From JBBDNV01 sp040877415 (GTDB taxonomy: Bacteria > Planctomycetota > Planctomycetia > Pirellulales > PALSA-1355), in NCBI GenBank assembly GCA_040877415.1, contig JBBDNV010000148.1:1-14848 (forward strand): 14,848 nt of DNA, written 5' to 3'. Under the pieces are notes generated by a model, which saw only the letters and a list, made by a program, of their open reading frames with translations, had not been told where the DNA came from and ran no database searches. The translations under genes were made by a program, and so were the position numbers. Positions within the stretch are counted from its first letter, which is position 1. Every line of letters starts with the position of its first letter. This document shows positions 7,095 to 14,638 of the stretch, piece after piece.

Positions 7095-7124
7095 AACCCG
7101 GTCCTGCCAAGGACCGGGTTTTTT
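7095..7124 (+). terminator. intrinsic terminator after the PEP-CTERM cluster
   Basis: AACCCGGTCC (7095-7104), loop TGCCAA, GGACCGGGTT (7111-7120), then T to 7124: a perfect 10-bp stem followed by a six-T run (7119-7124). The stem has the same sequence as in the terminator at 6056-6087, with a different loop. It lies between the PEP-CTERM genes and the convergent GH1 gene. On the minus strand no T-run follows the stem, so it should act mainly on the plus strand. Confidence 0.85.
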
Positions 7125-7177
7125 CTTGAGTCGGGAGAGCGCGACGATTGCGGCGCCCGGCGGTTCCGTGTCGCGGT

Positions 7178-8548
7178 TCAGAGCGCGGCCCCGCGGGTGC
7201 GGATGACTTGCCGATACCAGCGATAGGAATCCTTCGGCGTGCGCTGGAAGGTTTCGTAATCGACGTGGATCAGGCCGAAGCGCTGCTTGTAGCCCTCGGC
7301 CCATTCGAAGTTATCCATCAACGACCAATGGAAGTAGCCGCGCACCGGCACGCCGTCGTGCATCGCCCGGCGCAGTTCGCGCAAATACTTTGCCGTGAAA
7401 TCGATCCGTTGCGGGTCGTGCACCTTGCCGTCGGCCGCCACCCAGTCGGTGTTGCTCATCCCGTTTTCGGTGATGAAGACGGGCAGGCCGTAACGCTCGT
7501 GGGTGAACCTCGGGCCCCAGCGCAGCGCGGGCGGCGTGACATTCCACTGGAACGCGGTGCGGGGATGACCCGGGGCGAGGGGAACGTCCTTGGCCCGTCC
7601 GTCCCGGCCGGCGCGCACCGGTCTGCCCTGGTAGATGTTCAGCCCGTAAAAGTCCATCGGTTGGGCCATGATCCGCAAGTCGGCCTCGCTGTAGCGCGGC
7701 AGAAGTTTCCCGTAGGCGCGGCGCGCTTCGGGGGCGACCCGGCCGAGGATGACCGGATCGCTCCACAGCGTGTTGTTGAAAACATGGTCGCGCTGGCAGG
7801 CGTCGGTCAGGCGCCGCGCCGCGCGGATATCCGCCGGTTTGTCCGTCGCCGGATAATGCACCACCCCGACCGGGGCCCAACCGATCTTCGAGGACTTGTC
7901 CGCTCCCGCGCGCAGGGCGGACACGGCCAATCCGTGCGCGAGCTGCACGTGGCGCGCCGCTTTGAGCAGTTCGCGCACCGGAAGCTTCAATCCCGGCGCG
8001 TGCATGCCGTCGCCATGGCCGAGGCCGATGAAGCACTGCGGTTCGTTGAAGGTCATCCAGTCACGGACGCGGTCGCCGAGCGCCCCGGCCACCGCGGAGG
8101 CGTAGTCGGCAAACCACGAAGGCGAGTCGGCATGGAGCCAGCCGCCCCGGCGGAAGAGGGCGCTCGGATAATCCCAGTGGAAGAGGGTGCAGAACGGGCG
8201 GATGCCCGCGGCGAGCATCTCGTCGACCAAGCGGTCGTAAAAAGCGAGGCCTTTGGGATGGAGTTTCCCCCGGCCCGAGGGAAAAAGCCGCGTCCACGAA
8301 AGGGAAAACCGGTAGGCGTGGAGCCCGAGGTCTTTCATCAGCCGCACGTCTTCGCGGCAACGGTGGTAATGATCGCAGGCGGATTTTCCGCTATGCCCTT
8401 CCTGCACCTTGCCCGGCGTGGCGCAGAAGTCGTCCCAGACCGAGCGTCCGCGTCCGTCTTCCTTCCACGCCCCCTCGATCTGGTAAGCCGCGGTGGCCGC
8501 GCCCCACACGAAGTCCCGCGGAAACGGGCGGTGGCGCGGGGCGGTCAA
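7178..8548 (-). CDS. GH1 beta-glucosidase
   Basis: A 456-residue glycoside hydrolase of family 1, the usual length for a single (beta/alpha)8 barrel. The start FPRDFVWGAATAAYQIEGA (9-27) is the GH1 N-terminal signature. TFNEP (166-170) carries the acid/base Glu169, and ITENG (359-363) carries the nucleophile Glu361. The sugar-contacting QIEG, FHWD and NFEWAEGY segments are present. It should hydrolyse beta-linked glucosides or related disaccharides with retention. There is no signal peptide, so it acts in the cytoplasm on imported sugars. The open frame extends further upstream, but that part lies within the regulator gene and has no family similarity. The TTG at 8548 overlaps the regulator stop as TTGA, which suggests translational coupling. 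It is the last gene of the minus-strand cluster. Confidence 0.95.
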   Translation of the reverse strand: MTAPRHRPFPRDFVWGAATAAYQIEGAWKEDGRGRSVWDDFCATPGKVQEGHSGKSACDHYHRCREDVRLMKDLGLHAYRFSLSWTRLFPSGRGKLHPKGLAFYDRLVDEMLAAGIRPFCTLFHWDYPSALFRRGGWLHADSPSWFADYASAVAGALGDRVRDWMTFNEPQCFIGLGHGDGMHAPGLKLPVRELLKAARHVQLAHGLAVSALRAGADKSSKIGWAPVGVVHYPATDKPADIRAARRLTDACQRDHVFNNTLWSDPVILGRVAPEARRAYGKLLPRYSEADLRIMAQPMDFYGLNIYQGRPVRAGRDGRAKDVPLAPGHPRTAFQWNVTPPALRWGPRFTHERYGLPVFITENGMSNTDWVAADGKVHDPQRIDFTAKYLRELRRAMHDGVPVRGYFHWSLMDNFEWAEGYKQRFGLIHVDYETFQRTPKDSYRWYRQVIRTRGAAL

Positions 8549-9687
8549 GCGTGGGCAAGGTCGGGGCCGATCTTGGCCGGCCCGGAGGCGGTGGAGTTGC
8601 GCAGGACGACCAGAGGTTCGACCCGGATGTAGGTGGCCGGGAGCGAGGGCTCCTGCATGCGCTCCAAGACCCGCTGCGCGGCCAGCCGTCCCATCAGGCA
8701 TTTGTCCACCCGCACCGTGGTCAGCGCCGGGACCGAGCTGGCCGCCCAGAAAATGTCGTCGAAGCCGATGACCGAGACATCCTGGGGCACGCGGTAGCGC
8801 GCGTCGGTCTGCAGGGCCACGAGCAGCCCGACGGCCATTTCGTCGTTCAGGCAGAAAATTCCGGTGGGCATGTCCTTGCCGCGGAGAAGTTGCTCTCCGG
8901 CGCGCATGCCCGACTCGCGGCTGAAGTCGCCGTGGATCCGGCGGATGCTGCCGGCGGGGATGCCGCGCGAGGTCCAATAGTCGATCGCGGCCTGCTCCCG
9001 CTCGCGGCTGGCCACTTGCTTGTCCCCGGTCACGATGGCCAAACGGCGGTGGCCCATCTCGTAAAGGTGCTCGGCGGCCACCCGCGCTCCCGCCGCGTTG
9101 TCGAAACAAATGACGTCGGCGTTCCCGTATCCTTCCGGAGCATCGGCCACCACGGCGGGAGGGCCCTGGCGGATGAGGTGGCCGAGGATCGGCTGGGCGA
9201 TCGGACCGAGGTAGATGACCGCGTCGACGTGCGCCTGCTGGACAAGCCGGATGTAATCCTCCTCTTTGCGCAATTCGCCCGCGGGCAGAATGACCAGCGC
9301 GGCATGCTGGCGACTCAGCTCGGTCTGGATGCCGGCGAGGATTTCCAAGTGGTAGGGACCGAGCGATTCCTTGCGCAGGACGTGGCCGACAATCCCCACG
9401 CTGGTCATGGTGGCGCGGACGCGGCGGTTCTCGCGGACCGAGGGATCGGCCACGAAGGTGCCCTGGGCCGGCACGCTGTAAATGAGGCCTTCGGCCCGCA
9501 GTTCGGCCAGCGCCTTGCGCACCGTGATCTTGTTCACATCATGGCGCTTGGCCAACTCGTCCATGGAAGGCAGACGCCCGAGCGGGGCAATCTTGCCTTC
9601 TTCGATCTCCTTGCGGATGCGTTCGGAAATTTGACGGTAAAGGTATTGGGCGCGGGATTTGCCGCGCTGCAAAGCGTGCGAAGACAT
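8545..9687 (-). CDS. GntR-LacI hybrid transcriptional regulator
   Basis: A 380-residue regulator. Residues 12-81 are a GntR-type winged helix: QYLYRQISERIRKEI, then GRLPSMDELAKRHDVNKITV, then RKALAELRAEGLI and the wing QGTFVA. Residues 95-370 are a LacI/GalR periplasmic-binding-like sensor, with SVGIVGHVLR, AAEHLYEMGHRRLAIVTGD, FCLNDEMAVGLL and DVSVIGFDD. This combination, as in the AraR type, replaces the LacI helix-turn-helix. A sugar probably releases it from DNA, and it likely controls the flanking glycosidase genes. I chose the ATG at 9687 over a TTG at 9708; neither has a good Shine-Dalgarno. It lies 57 bases downstream of the GH-A glycosidase gene and overlaps the GH1 gene by four bases. 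Confidence 0.92.
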   Translation of the reverse strand: MSSHALQRGKSRAQYLYRQISERIRKEIEEGKIAPLGRLPSMDELAKRHDVNKITVRKALAELRAEGLIYSVPAQGTFVADPSVRENRRVRATMTSVGIVGHVLRKESLGPYHLEILAGIQTELSRQHAALVILPAGELRKEEDYIRLVQQAHVDAVIYLGPIAQPILGHLIRQGPPAVVADAPEGYGNADVICFDNAAGARVAAEHLYEMGHRRLAIVTGDKQVASREREQAAIDYWTSRGIPAGSIRRIHGDFSRESGMRAGEQLLRGKDMPTGIFCLNDEMAVGLLVALQTDARYRVPQDVSVIGFDDIFWAASSVPALTTVRVDKCLMGRLAAQRVLERMQEPSLPATYIRVEPLVVLRNSTASGPAKIGPDLAHA

Positions 9688-9709
9688 CTGAAGGACAATA
9701 GAAAGCAAG

Positions 9710-9719
9710 CCGGCGCCGG
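9710..9719. promoter_or_regulatory. 10-base palindrome upstream of the regulator
   Basis: CCGGCGCCGG is a perfect palindrome 23 bases upstream of the regulator ATG, in the gap after the glycosidase gene. It could be an autoregulatory operator. In DNA this GC-rich it could also be chance. Confidence 0.15.
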
Positions 9720-9744
9720 AGGCAACCCCGCAGTGCGGCCGGTC

Positions 9745-11049
9745 TTACTCGGAGAGAAACGGGAGGTTCGCCGTGCTCGCCCCGCCTTGGCCGTCGCGCA
9801 CTACGAGGAAAAGCCGGTAAGCTCCCGCGGGAGGCAAGGTCACCGTGCATTGGGGGCCGCGGCCGGAACCAACCGCTTCGGGAAACGAAGGCGGCACGCT
9901 CTCGGCATCGCCGCCGTATTTGATCTCCGTGCTCTCCGCCAAGACGGTCCACTCGTAGGTCAGCTCGTCGTCGTCGCGGTCGGAGACCACGGCCACGGCC
10001 TCGAGACGCGTGCCCGCCTTGGCGCGGTCCGCCCCGTTGTCGAAACGGAACGATTCGATTTTCGGGCTGCGGTTGGCCGGCCACTCGCCGGTCCATTGCC
10101 GGACGGCGGCATCGACGGAGGGAAGTTTTTCCCCGCCGGGTAGAAGCATGCCATACCAAGTGGGGGTGGTTTCCTGCTTGTTGCCCCAGAGGAAGGCGTA
10201 GGAACCGAGGCACAGGCCGTCTTTGTTTTCCATCGCGCTCTGCAGGGTGGCGTAATACTGCGCTGCTTTTTCGTTGGCCGTCGGTTCAAGCGGCGCGCCC
10301 CACGCCGTCTTGGCGACCTCCCAGTGCCCGGCCGGACCATACTCGGTGATGACAAAAGGTTTTTTCCATCCCAGCCCCCGAAGTCTCAGCCCTGTCCCGG
10401 CGGCGCCGCTGTAGGCGTTGATCCCGAGAATGTCGATCGAGGGGTAATGCTCCATGATCTCGCGCACCTTGTTCTCGTCCGCCCCCGCGATGACCGTCAT
10501 GACCGGATGGTCCGGATCCTCCTCTTTGACGATCTTGGCCAGTTCCTCCAGCTCTTTCCACACGCGGACCGCTTCCGGGCGGCCGGGAAAAATTTCCATC
10601 TCGTTGCCCAGTCCCCAGACGAGGAGGTTCGGATGGTCTTTGTAGCGGCGCACCGCCTCGCGCACTTTCCGCCGCTGTTCCTGCACCATCTCGGGGTCGA
10701 GGTAGGAAAATCCGTGGCGCTCGTGCACCAGCCACAGGCCGGCGCAGAAGGTGAGGCCGAGTTCCTCAATCTGGGCCAGATTCGTTTTTCCCGAAGAGTC
10801 AGTTTCCTCCAACTGCTGGATGCCCCAGAAACGCACCGAGTTGGCCCCGAGCTTCTTGGCCAGAGCGAGGGGACCCGAACCGCCGACCCCGAGAATGCGG
10901 TAGGGTTCCCCGTTGCGCAGCAGTTCCCACCCTTGGTCGGACGACGGACGCAACTCAACCTTCGAGCCGGCCGCCATGCTGTCCAAGTTGAAGCCTGCAC
11001 TGAGAAGAACCGCGGCGATGGTCCGCTTGACCCAACCTAGATGGCACAT
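9745..11049 (-). CDS. secreted clan GH-A glycosidase (GH2-like barrel) with C-terminal Ig/PKD-like domain
   Basis: A 434-residue protein. Residues 1-27 look like a signal peptide (KRTIAAVLLSAGF core, SMAA cleavage region), so it probably acts in the periplasm or outside. Residues 35-320 form a (beta/alpha)8 barrel. Visible landmarks are SVRFWGI (71-77), NLLVWGLGNEME (141-152) with acid/base candidate Glu150, DILGINAYSG (206-215) and FVITEYGPAG (232-241) with nucleophile candidate Glu236. These spacings match the catalytic domain of GH2 and related GH-A families (GH5-like); the sandwich domains of full GH2 enzymes are missing. Residues 325-434 (SPKIESFRF, VVSDRDDDELTYEWTV, AYRLFLVVRDGQGGAST) look like a PKD/cadherin-type module. 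The substrate is not readable. It is the first gene of the glycosidase-regulator-GH1 cluster, and its start is only 13 bases from a divergent gene. Confidence 0.85.
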   Translation of the reverse strand: MCHLGWVKRTIAAVLLSAGFNLDSMAAGSKVELRPSSDQGWELLRNGEPYRILGVGGSGPLALAKKLGANSVRFWGIQQLEETDSSGKTNLAQIEELGLTFCAGLWLVHERHGFSYLDPEMVQEQRRKVREAVRRYKDHPNLLVWGLGNEMEIFPGRPEAVRVWKELEELAKIVKEEDPDHPVMTVIAGADENKVREIMEHYPSIDILGINAYSGAAGTGLRLRGLGWKKPFVITEYGPAGHWEVAKTAWGAPLEPTANEKAAQYYATLQSAMENKDGLCLGSYAFLWGNKQETTPTWYGMLLPGGEKLPSVDAAVRQWTGEWPANRSPKIESFRFDNGADRAKAGTRLEAVAVVSDRDDDELTYEWTVLAESTEIKYGGDAESVPPSFPEAVGSGRGPQCTVTLPPAGAYRLFLVVRDGQGGASTANLPFLSE

Positions 11050-11062
11050 ACACTACTTTTTC

Positions 11063-11584
11063 ATGCCGGCAACCTGCTCGTCGAACCTTAAGTGCTTCGG
11101 CGCGGCGCTCGTCCTCCTCGCGGGGGCGGTCGCGGCATCGGCCCAAGACCGCGCCCCGGGGCAGGATGCGGCCCCGGCACCCAGTGCGGGCCCGAGTCCG
11201 GCGGCGGCGGAGAGCTCCGTTGCCTTGGTCAGCGAGGCGTGGGCGGCCTTCGAACGCAAGGATTACCCCGCGGCGCGCGCCGCTATCGCGCGCTGCCAAT
11301 CGCTTTACGGGGCGCAGGCCGCGGAGATGCAAGGCAAGCTCACGGCCTTGCCGGACAAGGAAAACGCCCACGGACAATGGGCCCTCAACGACGTGGGGAC
11401 CTGCACCTTCGTCCTCGGCCGGGTCGCCGAGGCGGAGGGCAAAAAGGACGAGGCCATGGCGGCCTACCGCATGGTGGTGGACCAATATTCTTTTTCCCAG
11501 TGTTGGGACCAGCAGGGCTGGTTCTGGCAACCCGCCGTGGCATCCCAAGAGCGGATCGCCGCCATCACGCTGGACGCGGAATAA
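11063..11584 (+). CDS. secreted TPR-like protein of unknown function
   Basis: A 173-residue exported protein. Residues 1-27 are a Sec signal peptide (hydrophobic core FGAALVLLAGAVAA, cleavage after ASA before Q28). An Ala/Pro/Ser-rich linker (29-50) follows. Residues 54-88 and 106-141 look like two tetratricopeptide helical pairs (AWAAFERKDYPAARAAI; GRVAEAEGKKDEAMAAYRMV). A tail motif QCWDQQGWFWQP (146-157) is striking and may be a conserved signature. TPR proteins usually act as scaffolds; no enzymatic motif is present. I chose the ATG at 11063 because it starts the signal peptide; earlier in-frame ATGs lie inside the divergent gene. No Shine-Dalgarno is visible. A 5-bp hairpin (11586-11602) follows the stop codon without a T-run. 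Confidence 0.8.
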   Translation: MPATCSSNLKCFGAALVLLAGAVAASAQDRAPGQDAAPAPSAGPSPAAAESSVALVSEAWAAFERKDYPAARAAIARCQSLYGAQAAEMQGKLTALPDKENAHGQWALNDVGTCTFVLGRVAEAEGKKDEAMAAYRMVVDQYSFSQCWDQQGWFWQPAVASQERIAAITLDAE

Positions 11585-11781
11585 ACGCCGCTTCGTCCGG
11601 CGGTCTCAAAGCGCGGGGCGGATGACCATTTTCGACTGTCGCGCGGCAGTCCGGGATCGAGGAAGGCTATCCGGGGAACGTCGATCTGACGGTGTCTTGC
11701 CGATGAGCTGAACGGAACGAGTTGATCATCGAGTCAGAAGCGCAGGTTGACCAACCGACGAGGCGTGCTTGCAGTTTTACC

Positions 11782-13125
11782 CTAGCCCCCGCGCCCGAGG
11801 AAACTCGCGCCCTGCGCGGCGACGAGTTGGCGGATGGTGCGGAAGGCGCCGGTCAGCGAGGGTTGGGTCGAGCGCTGGGGCTCCCGCAGCCCGCGCAGCA
11901 AAAACAACCCGGCAAGAATCGCGGTGGATTTGACCACGAAGCCCACGCGGTAGACGGTGATCCCCGCGCCGGCGGCAAGAAAGTGGGTCAGCAGCAAGCC
12001 GGCGAGGATGGGCGCGATGGCGGCAGCCAGCGAGGTGAGGGCGAGATGAAGACTGACCCCGGTGACTTTGGCGGAGGCGGGGACGAGCTTGAGCAGGAAA
12101 TTGAAGCTGGCCGCGAAGTAGGCCACGCTGACAAATCCGCCGGCCAGCCACATCGGGTAGAGCAACCAGACGTTGTCCCGGTCGAGGATCGCCCAGAGGT
12201 AGTTGACCAGCTCCCAGAGGACCAAGCCGATGACCAGCACGGGCAGGCATCCGTGTTTGTCGACCTCGTTGCCCCACAACCACCATCCGAAAATGCCCGA
12301 GCCCGTGGCCAGGATGACCAGAATGGTGAAGGTGCCCGGCGCGATCCCCAGTTCCTCGAAGCTGAAGACGGGCACGAATGGTCCGGCGAAGCTCATCCAG
12401 AAACTGGTCCACGCCGCGAAGACAATGAAGCGCACCAGCCCGGGCGCGGCGAGGTTCTGCCGCAGTTGTTCGAACCAACCTTGGCCGACCACATCGAGAT
12501 GCTCCGCGTTGGTGCGGATGCCATGCTGCCAGATCAGGCTGCCGTAGCGGGCGACCACGGAAACGATGATGAGCACCTGGTAGGGCCAGAGGGCGGTCTG
12601 GTCGGACTCGAACAGGACCAAGGCGAGCAGGAGGAAAACCACCGTCCCGACGTTGAGCCAGCGATTGCGCGAGCCGAAGTATTTGCCCCGCAATTTCGAC
12701 GGGACCCAGGCGCGCACCCACGAGGTCCAGCCGACCCCGAGAAAAGCCTGGCTCAGGCTGGCCACCACGAAAAAGACGATGAAGAGACGCGCCACGCCGG
12801 CCGCATCATCGGTCGGCAGATAAGGCAGGACCGCGGCCAGCATGGTCCACATCCCGATGTTGAGCCAGCCCATGCCGAGGGCGAGATCCTTGGGGGTGAG
12901 AAAGCGCGCCAGCCACGGGAGCAGGAAAATTTGCGCCGCGTTGCTCCACATGGGAAGCGACACGAGCAGCCCGTAGGTCGCTTTGCCGAGGCCGTAATAT
13001 TGGGTGAGCAGGGCGGCCATGACGAAGTTGCCCGGCAGCGAGAGGAAATTCCACGGCATGGCGAGGATGCCCTCGCCGGTGCCGATCAACAAATTCCTCC
13101 GGCTCGATGCGTCGCTTTCCTTCAA
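11782..13125 (-). CDS. MFS permease
   Basis: A 447-residue integral membrane protein with about twelve hydrophobic segments, in the major facilitator superfamily. The loop after the fourth helix reads RGKYFGSRNR (146-155), a form of the MFS signature seen in many sugar/H+ or sugar/Na+ symporter-like permeases of Verrucomicrobiota and Planctomycetota. Other helices include LFIVFFVVASLSQAFLGV and VLVIGLVLWELVNYLWAIL. The substrate is not readable; proximity to glycosidases makes a sugar or oligosaccharide plausible. The start is TTG at 13125: GGAG lies 5 bases upstream and an in-frame TAA 15 bases upstream excludes earlier starts. The gene lies on the same strand as the FAD oxidoreductase upstream of it, 141 bases apart, and converges on the TPR gene across a 197-base gap with no clear terminator. 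Confidence 0.9.
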   Translation of the reverse strand: MKESDASSRRNLLIGTGEGILAMPWNFLSLPGNFVMAALLTQYYGLGKATYGLLVSLPMWSNAAQIFLLPWLARFLTPKDLALGMGWLNIGMWTMLAAVLPYLPTDDAAGVARLFIVFFVVASLSQAFLGVGWTSWVRAWVPSKLRGKYFGSRNRWLNVGTVVFLLLALVLFESDQTALWPYQVLIIVSVVARYGSLIWQHGIRTNAEHLDVVGQGWFEQLRQNLAAPGLVRFIVFAAWTSFWMSFAGPFVPVFSFEELGIAPGTFTILVILATGSGIFGWWLWGNEVDKHGCLPVLVIGLVLWELVNYLWAILDRDNVWLLYPMWLAGGFVSVAYFAASFNFLLKLVPASAKVTGVSLHLALTSLAAAIAPILAGLLLTHFLAAGAGITVYRVGFVVKSTAILAGLFLLRGLREPQRSTQPSLTGAFRTIRQLVAAQGASFLGRGG

Positions 13126-13266
13126 GATGACTCCGCATTAACCAAGACTCTTTTCCGCGTAAAGCGGACATTTCATGAATCCCACCCCCGCCGTCCTCGA
13201 TCATTGGGAATTCGGCCGTGATGGCCGCCGCGGGAAACGTCGGTGCTCATCGCGCGCGGACAGCTC

Positions 13267-14292
13267 CTACAACGTGCCGCAACCGTCCCCGGCGACGAAT
13301 TCCGGCCCAAGCATTTCTCCCGCCGCGAGACCCGAGAGCCAGGCACCTTCGATCTTGCCGCCGGCGAAGCATTCCCCGGCCAAGACAAGAGGAGCGGGGG
13401 CGTGGAAGGAGAGCGCATGTCCGCCGTCGCGCGGCGCCTCGGCCTGCGCGTAGCGCCAGCGTTGGAGGAAAACCGCCTCCGGATCCCGCAATTCGGTTCC
13501 GGAAATCTCCGCGGCGCGGCCGAGGAGTGTCGTGATCACGCCCGGCTCGGCGGCTTCGTAGTGCTCGCGGCTGAATTCCGGCGAGGCGTGGACGACCATG
13601 ATGCTGGTGCCGGGATGGAGTTCCGGACGTTTCGAGGTGTCGTGACCGATCCAGGAAACCGTGGCCTCATCCGACTGGATGCCCCGCCATGCAATGTCGC
13701 GACGGGGAAAACGCGCGGCCACGGCGAGACACGGTGCCATCGTGATGCCGCGGAGCAAGGCGGCGGCTTCCGGCGCCGCGGACTCGAGCAAGACCGCGCC
13801 TTGGGTCGGCGGGCAGGTGACCAAGAGATGGCGCGCCCGGAACTCGCGACCGTCTTCGACCTCGAGAGTCCACACGCCGTGCTGGCCAAGAATGGCCGTG
13901 ACCTTGGCTTGGCGTTCGATCTGCGCGTTGCCTTCCGCGGCAAGATCGCGCCCGAGCGCCGACATGCCCTCGCCGCAGGCATGGCGAGGATGGTTGTCGC
14001 CTTGCGGCGGAAAGAGCTTTCCACCGCGGTATCGGTGGAACCCGCGCGCCCATTCATGGCAGACGCCCCGTGCCGACCAATCGTCGACCTGTTTTTTGAA
14101 GGCCTCCGAACGCGCCGTGAAAAACTGCGCGCCGTGATCGACGGGCAAACCGTCCCAGCGCCGCGTGGCCGCGCGTCCGCCCGGGCCGCGGCTTTTTTCC
14201 AGCACAACGGCCGCGCGTCCGGCGCGGCGCAGAACACCCGCCGCGGTCAAGCCCGCCACTCCGGCGCCGAGGATGACGGTGTCATGAATCAT
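13267..14292 (-). CDS. renalase-like FAD/NAD-dependent oxidoreductase
   Basis: A 341-residue flavoprotein of the amine oxidase/renalase-like group. The N-terminus is a Rossmann dinucleotide fold: DTVILGAGVAGLTAAGVLRR with GxGxxG at 9-14, acidic E32 for the ribose, then the GG-motif RGPGGRAATRR (35-45). DHGAQFF (52-58) is typical of this group. The second FAD-contacting motif lies near the C-terminus: LVLAGECFAGGKIEGAWLSG (about 302-321). There is no signal peptide, so it is a cytoplasmic enzyme. Substrate and pathway are unknown; it may oxidise an amine or a reduced nicotinamide. I chose the ATG at 14292 because the Rossmann strand begins directly there; a TTG at 14322 would add ten residues. 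No Shine-Dalgarno is clear. Confidence 0.9.
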   Translation of the reverse strand: MIHDTVILGAGVAGLTAAGVLRRAGRAAVVLEKSRGPGGRAATRRWDGLPVDHGAQFFTARSEAFKKQVDDWSARGVCHEWARGFHRYRGGKLFPPQGDNHPRHACGEGMSALGRDLAAEGNAQIERQAKVTAILGQHGVWTLEVEDGREFRARHLLVTCPPTQGAVLLESAAPEAAALLRGITMAPCLAVAARFPRRDIAWRGIQSDEATVSWIGHDTSKRPELHPGTSIMVVHASPEFSREHYEAAEPGVITTLLGRAAEISGTELRDPEAVFLQRWRYAQAEAPRDGGHALSFHAPAPLVLAGECFAGGKIEGAWLSGLAAGEMLGPEFVAGDGCGTL

Positions 14293-14318
14293 GTCCGGGC
14301 GCGCACAGGCAGACTTTA

Positions 14319-14462
14319 TCAAACACCCAAGGTTCCGACGAGATCGCCTTTCGGGACGGCAGCACGTTGCGCTCTGCCTAAGGCCTCACGGCAGGGCCAG
14401 CAATTGGGGCTGCAGCCGTGCTTTCCCGCACCGCTGCGGAACAATCCGGCGAGGTGTTTCAC
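14319..14462 (-). CDS. possible 47-residue Cys-containing small protein
   Basis: A short open frame from GTG (14462) to TGA (14321-14319), just upstream of the FAD oxidoreductase on the same strand. The product begins MKHLAGLFRSGAGKHG (start read as Met) and continues with CSPNCWPCREALGRA. The C-x3-C-x2-C cluster (residues 17, 21, 24) could bind metal or be redox-active. Its stop codon overlaps the alternative TTG start of the oxidoreductase as TTGA. Against it: no Shine-Dalgarno at a useful distance, a lower GC content at third positions (about 31 of 47) than expected here, and its short length. I do not recognise the family. Confidence 0.25.
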   Translation of the reverse strand: MKHLAGLFRSGAGKHGCSPNCWPCREALGRAQRAAVPKGDLVGTLGV

Positions 14463-14638
14463 TTGGACTGAAAGGTGCTGCTGCCGTCAATTCCTCCCTC
14501 GATAAAGCAAAGAGGGATGATCAGGATTGCAATTTCGGAGCGACGCTCCGGGTACCCAAGAATGCCCGCGGGACCGGAGGCCGGGGCCGGAGTGCCGCGG
14601 CCTCGAGGAGTGTGACCATCGGTGCGTCGCCGCCCGCT

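Noticed and set aside
8549..9109. An N-terminal extension of about 187 residues on the GH1 frame
   Set aside because: GH1 similarity begins at the residues after 8548. The upstream part is the regulator gene read in another frame.
9706..9708. TTG at 9708 as the start of the GntR-LacI regulator
   Set aside because: It adds only seven residues, has no Shine-Dalgarno, and an ATG follows at 9687 closer to the winged-helix domain.
8551..10143. A 530-codon open frame on the plus strand opposite the regulator and glycosidase
   Set aside because: The minus strand carries two clear protein families here; the plus frame has no recognisable domain and is a GC-driven shadow. The same holds for plus frames at 7148-8632, 11722-13221 and 13243-14505.
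11035..11045. ACCTAGATGGC, an 11-base match to 6221-6231 in the PEP-CTERM 2 promoter region
   Set aside because: No -35/-10 pair with the same spacing precedes it here, and exact 11-base matches between unrelated positions are expected by chance in a window of this size.
13148..13162. TCCGC-GTAAA-GCGGA hairpin upstream of the MFS gene as a terminator for the FAD oxidoreductase
   Set aside because: On the minus strand no T-run follows the stem, and the stem is only 5 bp.
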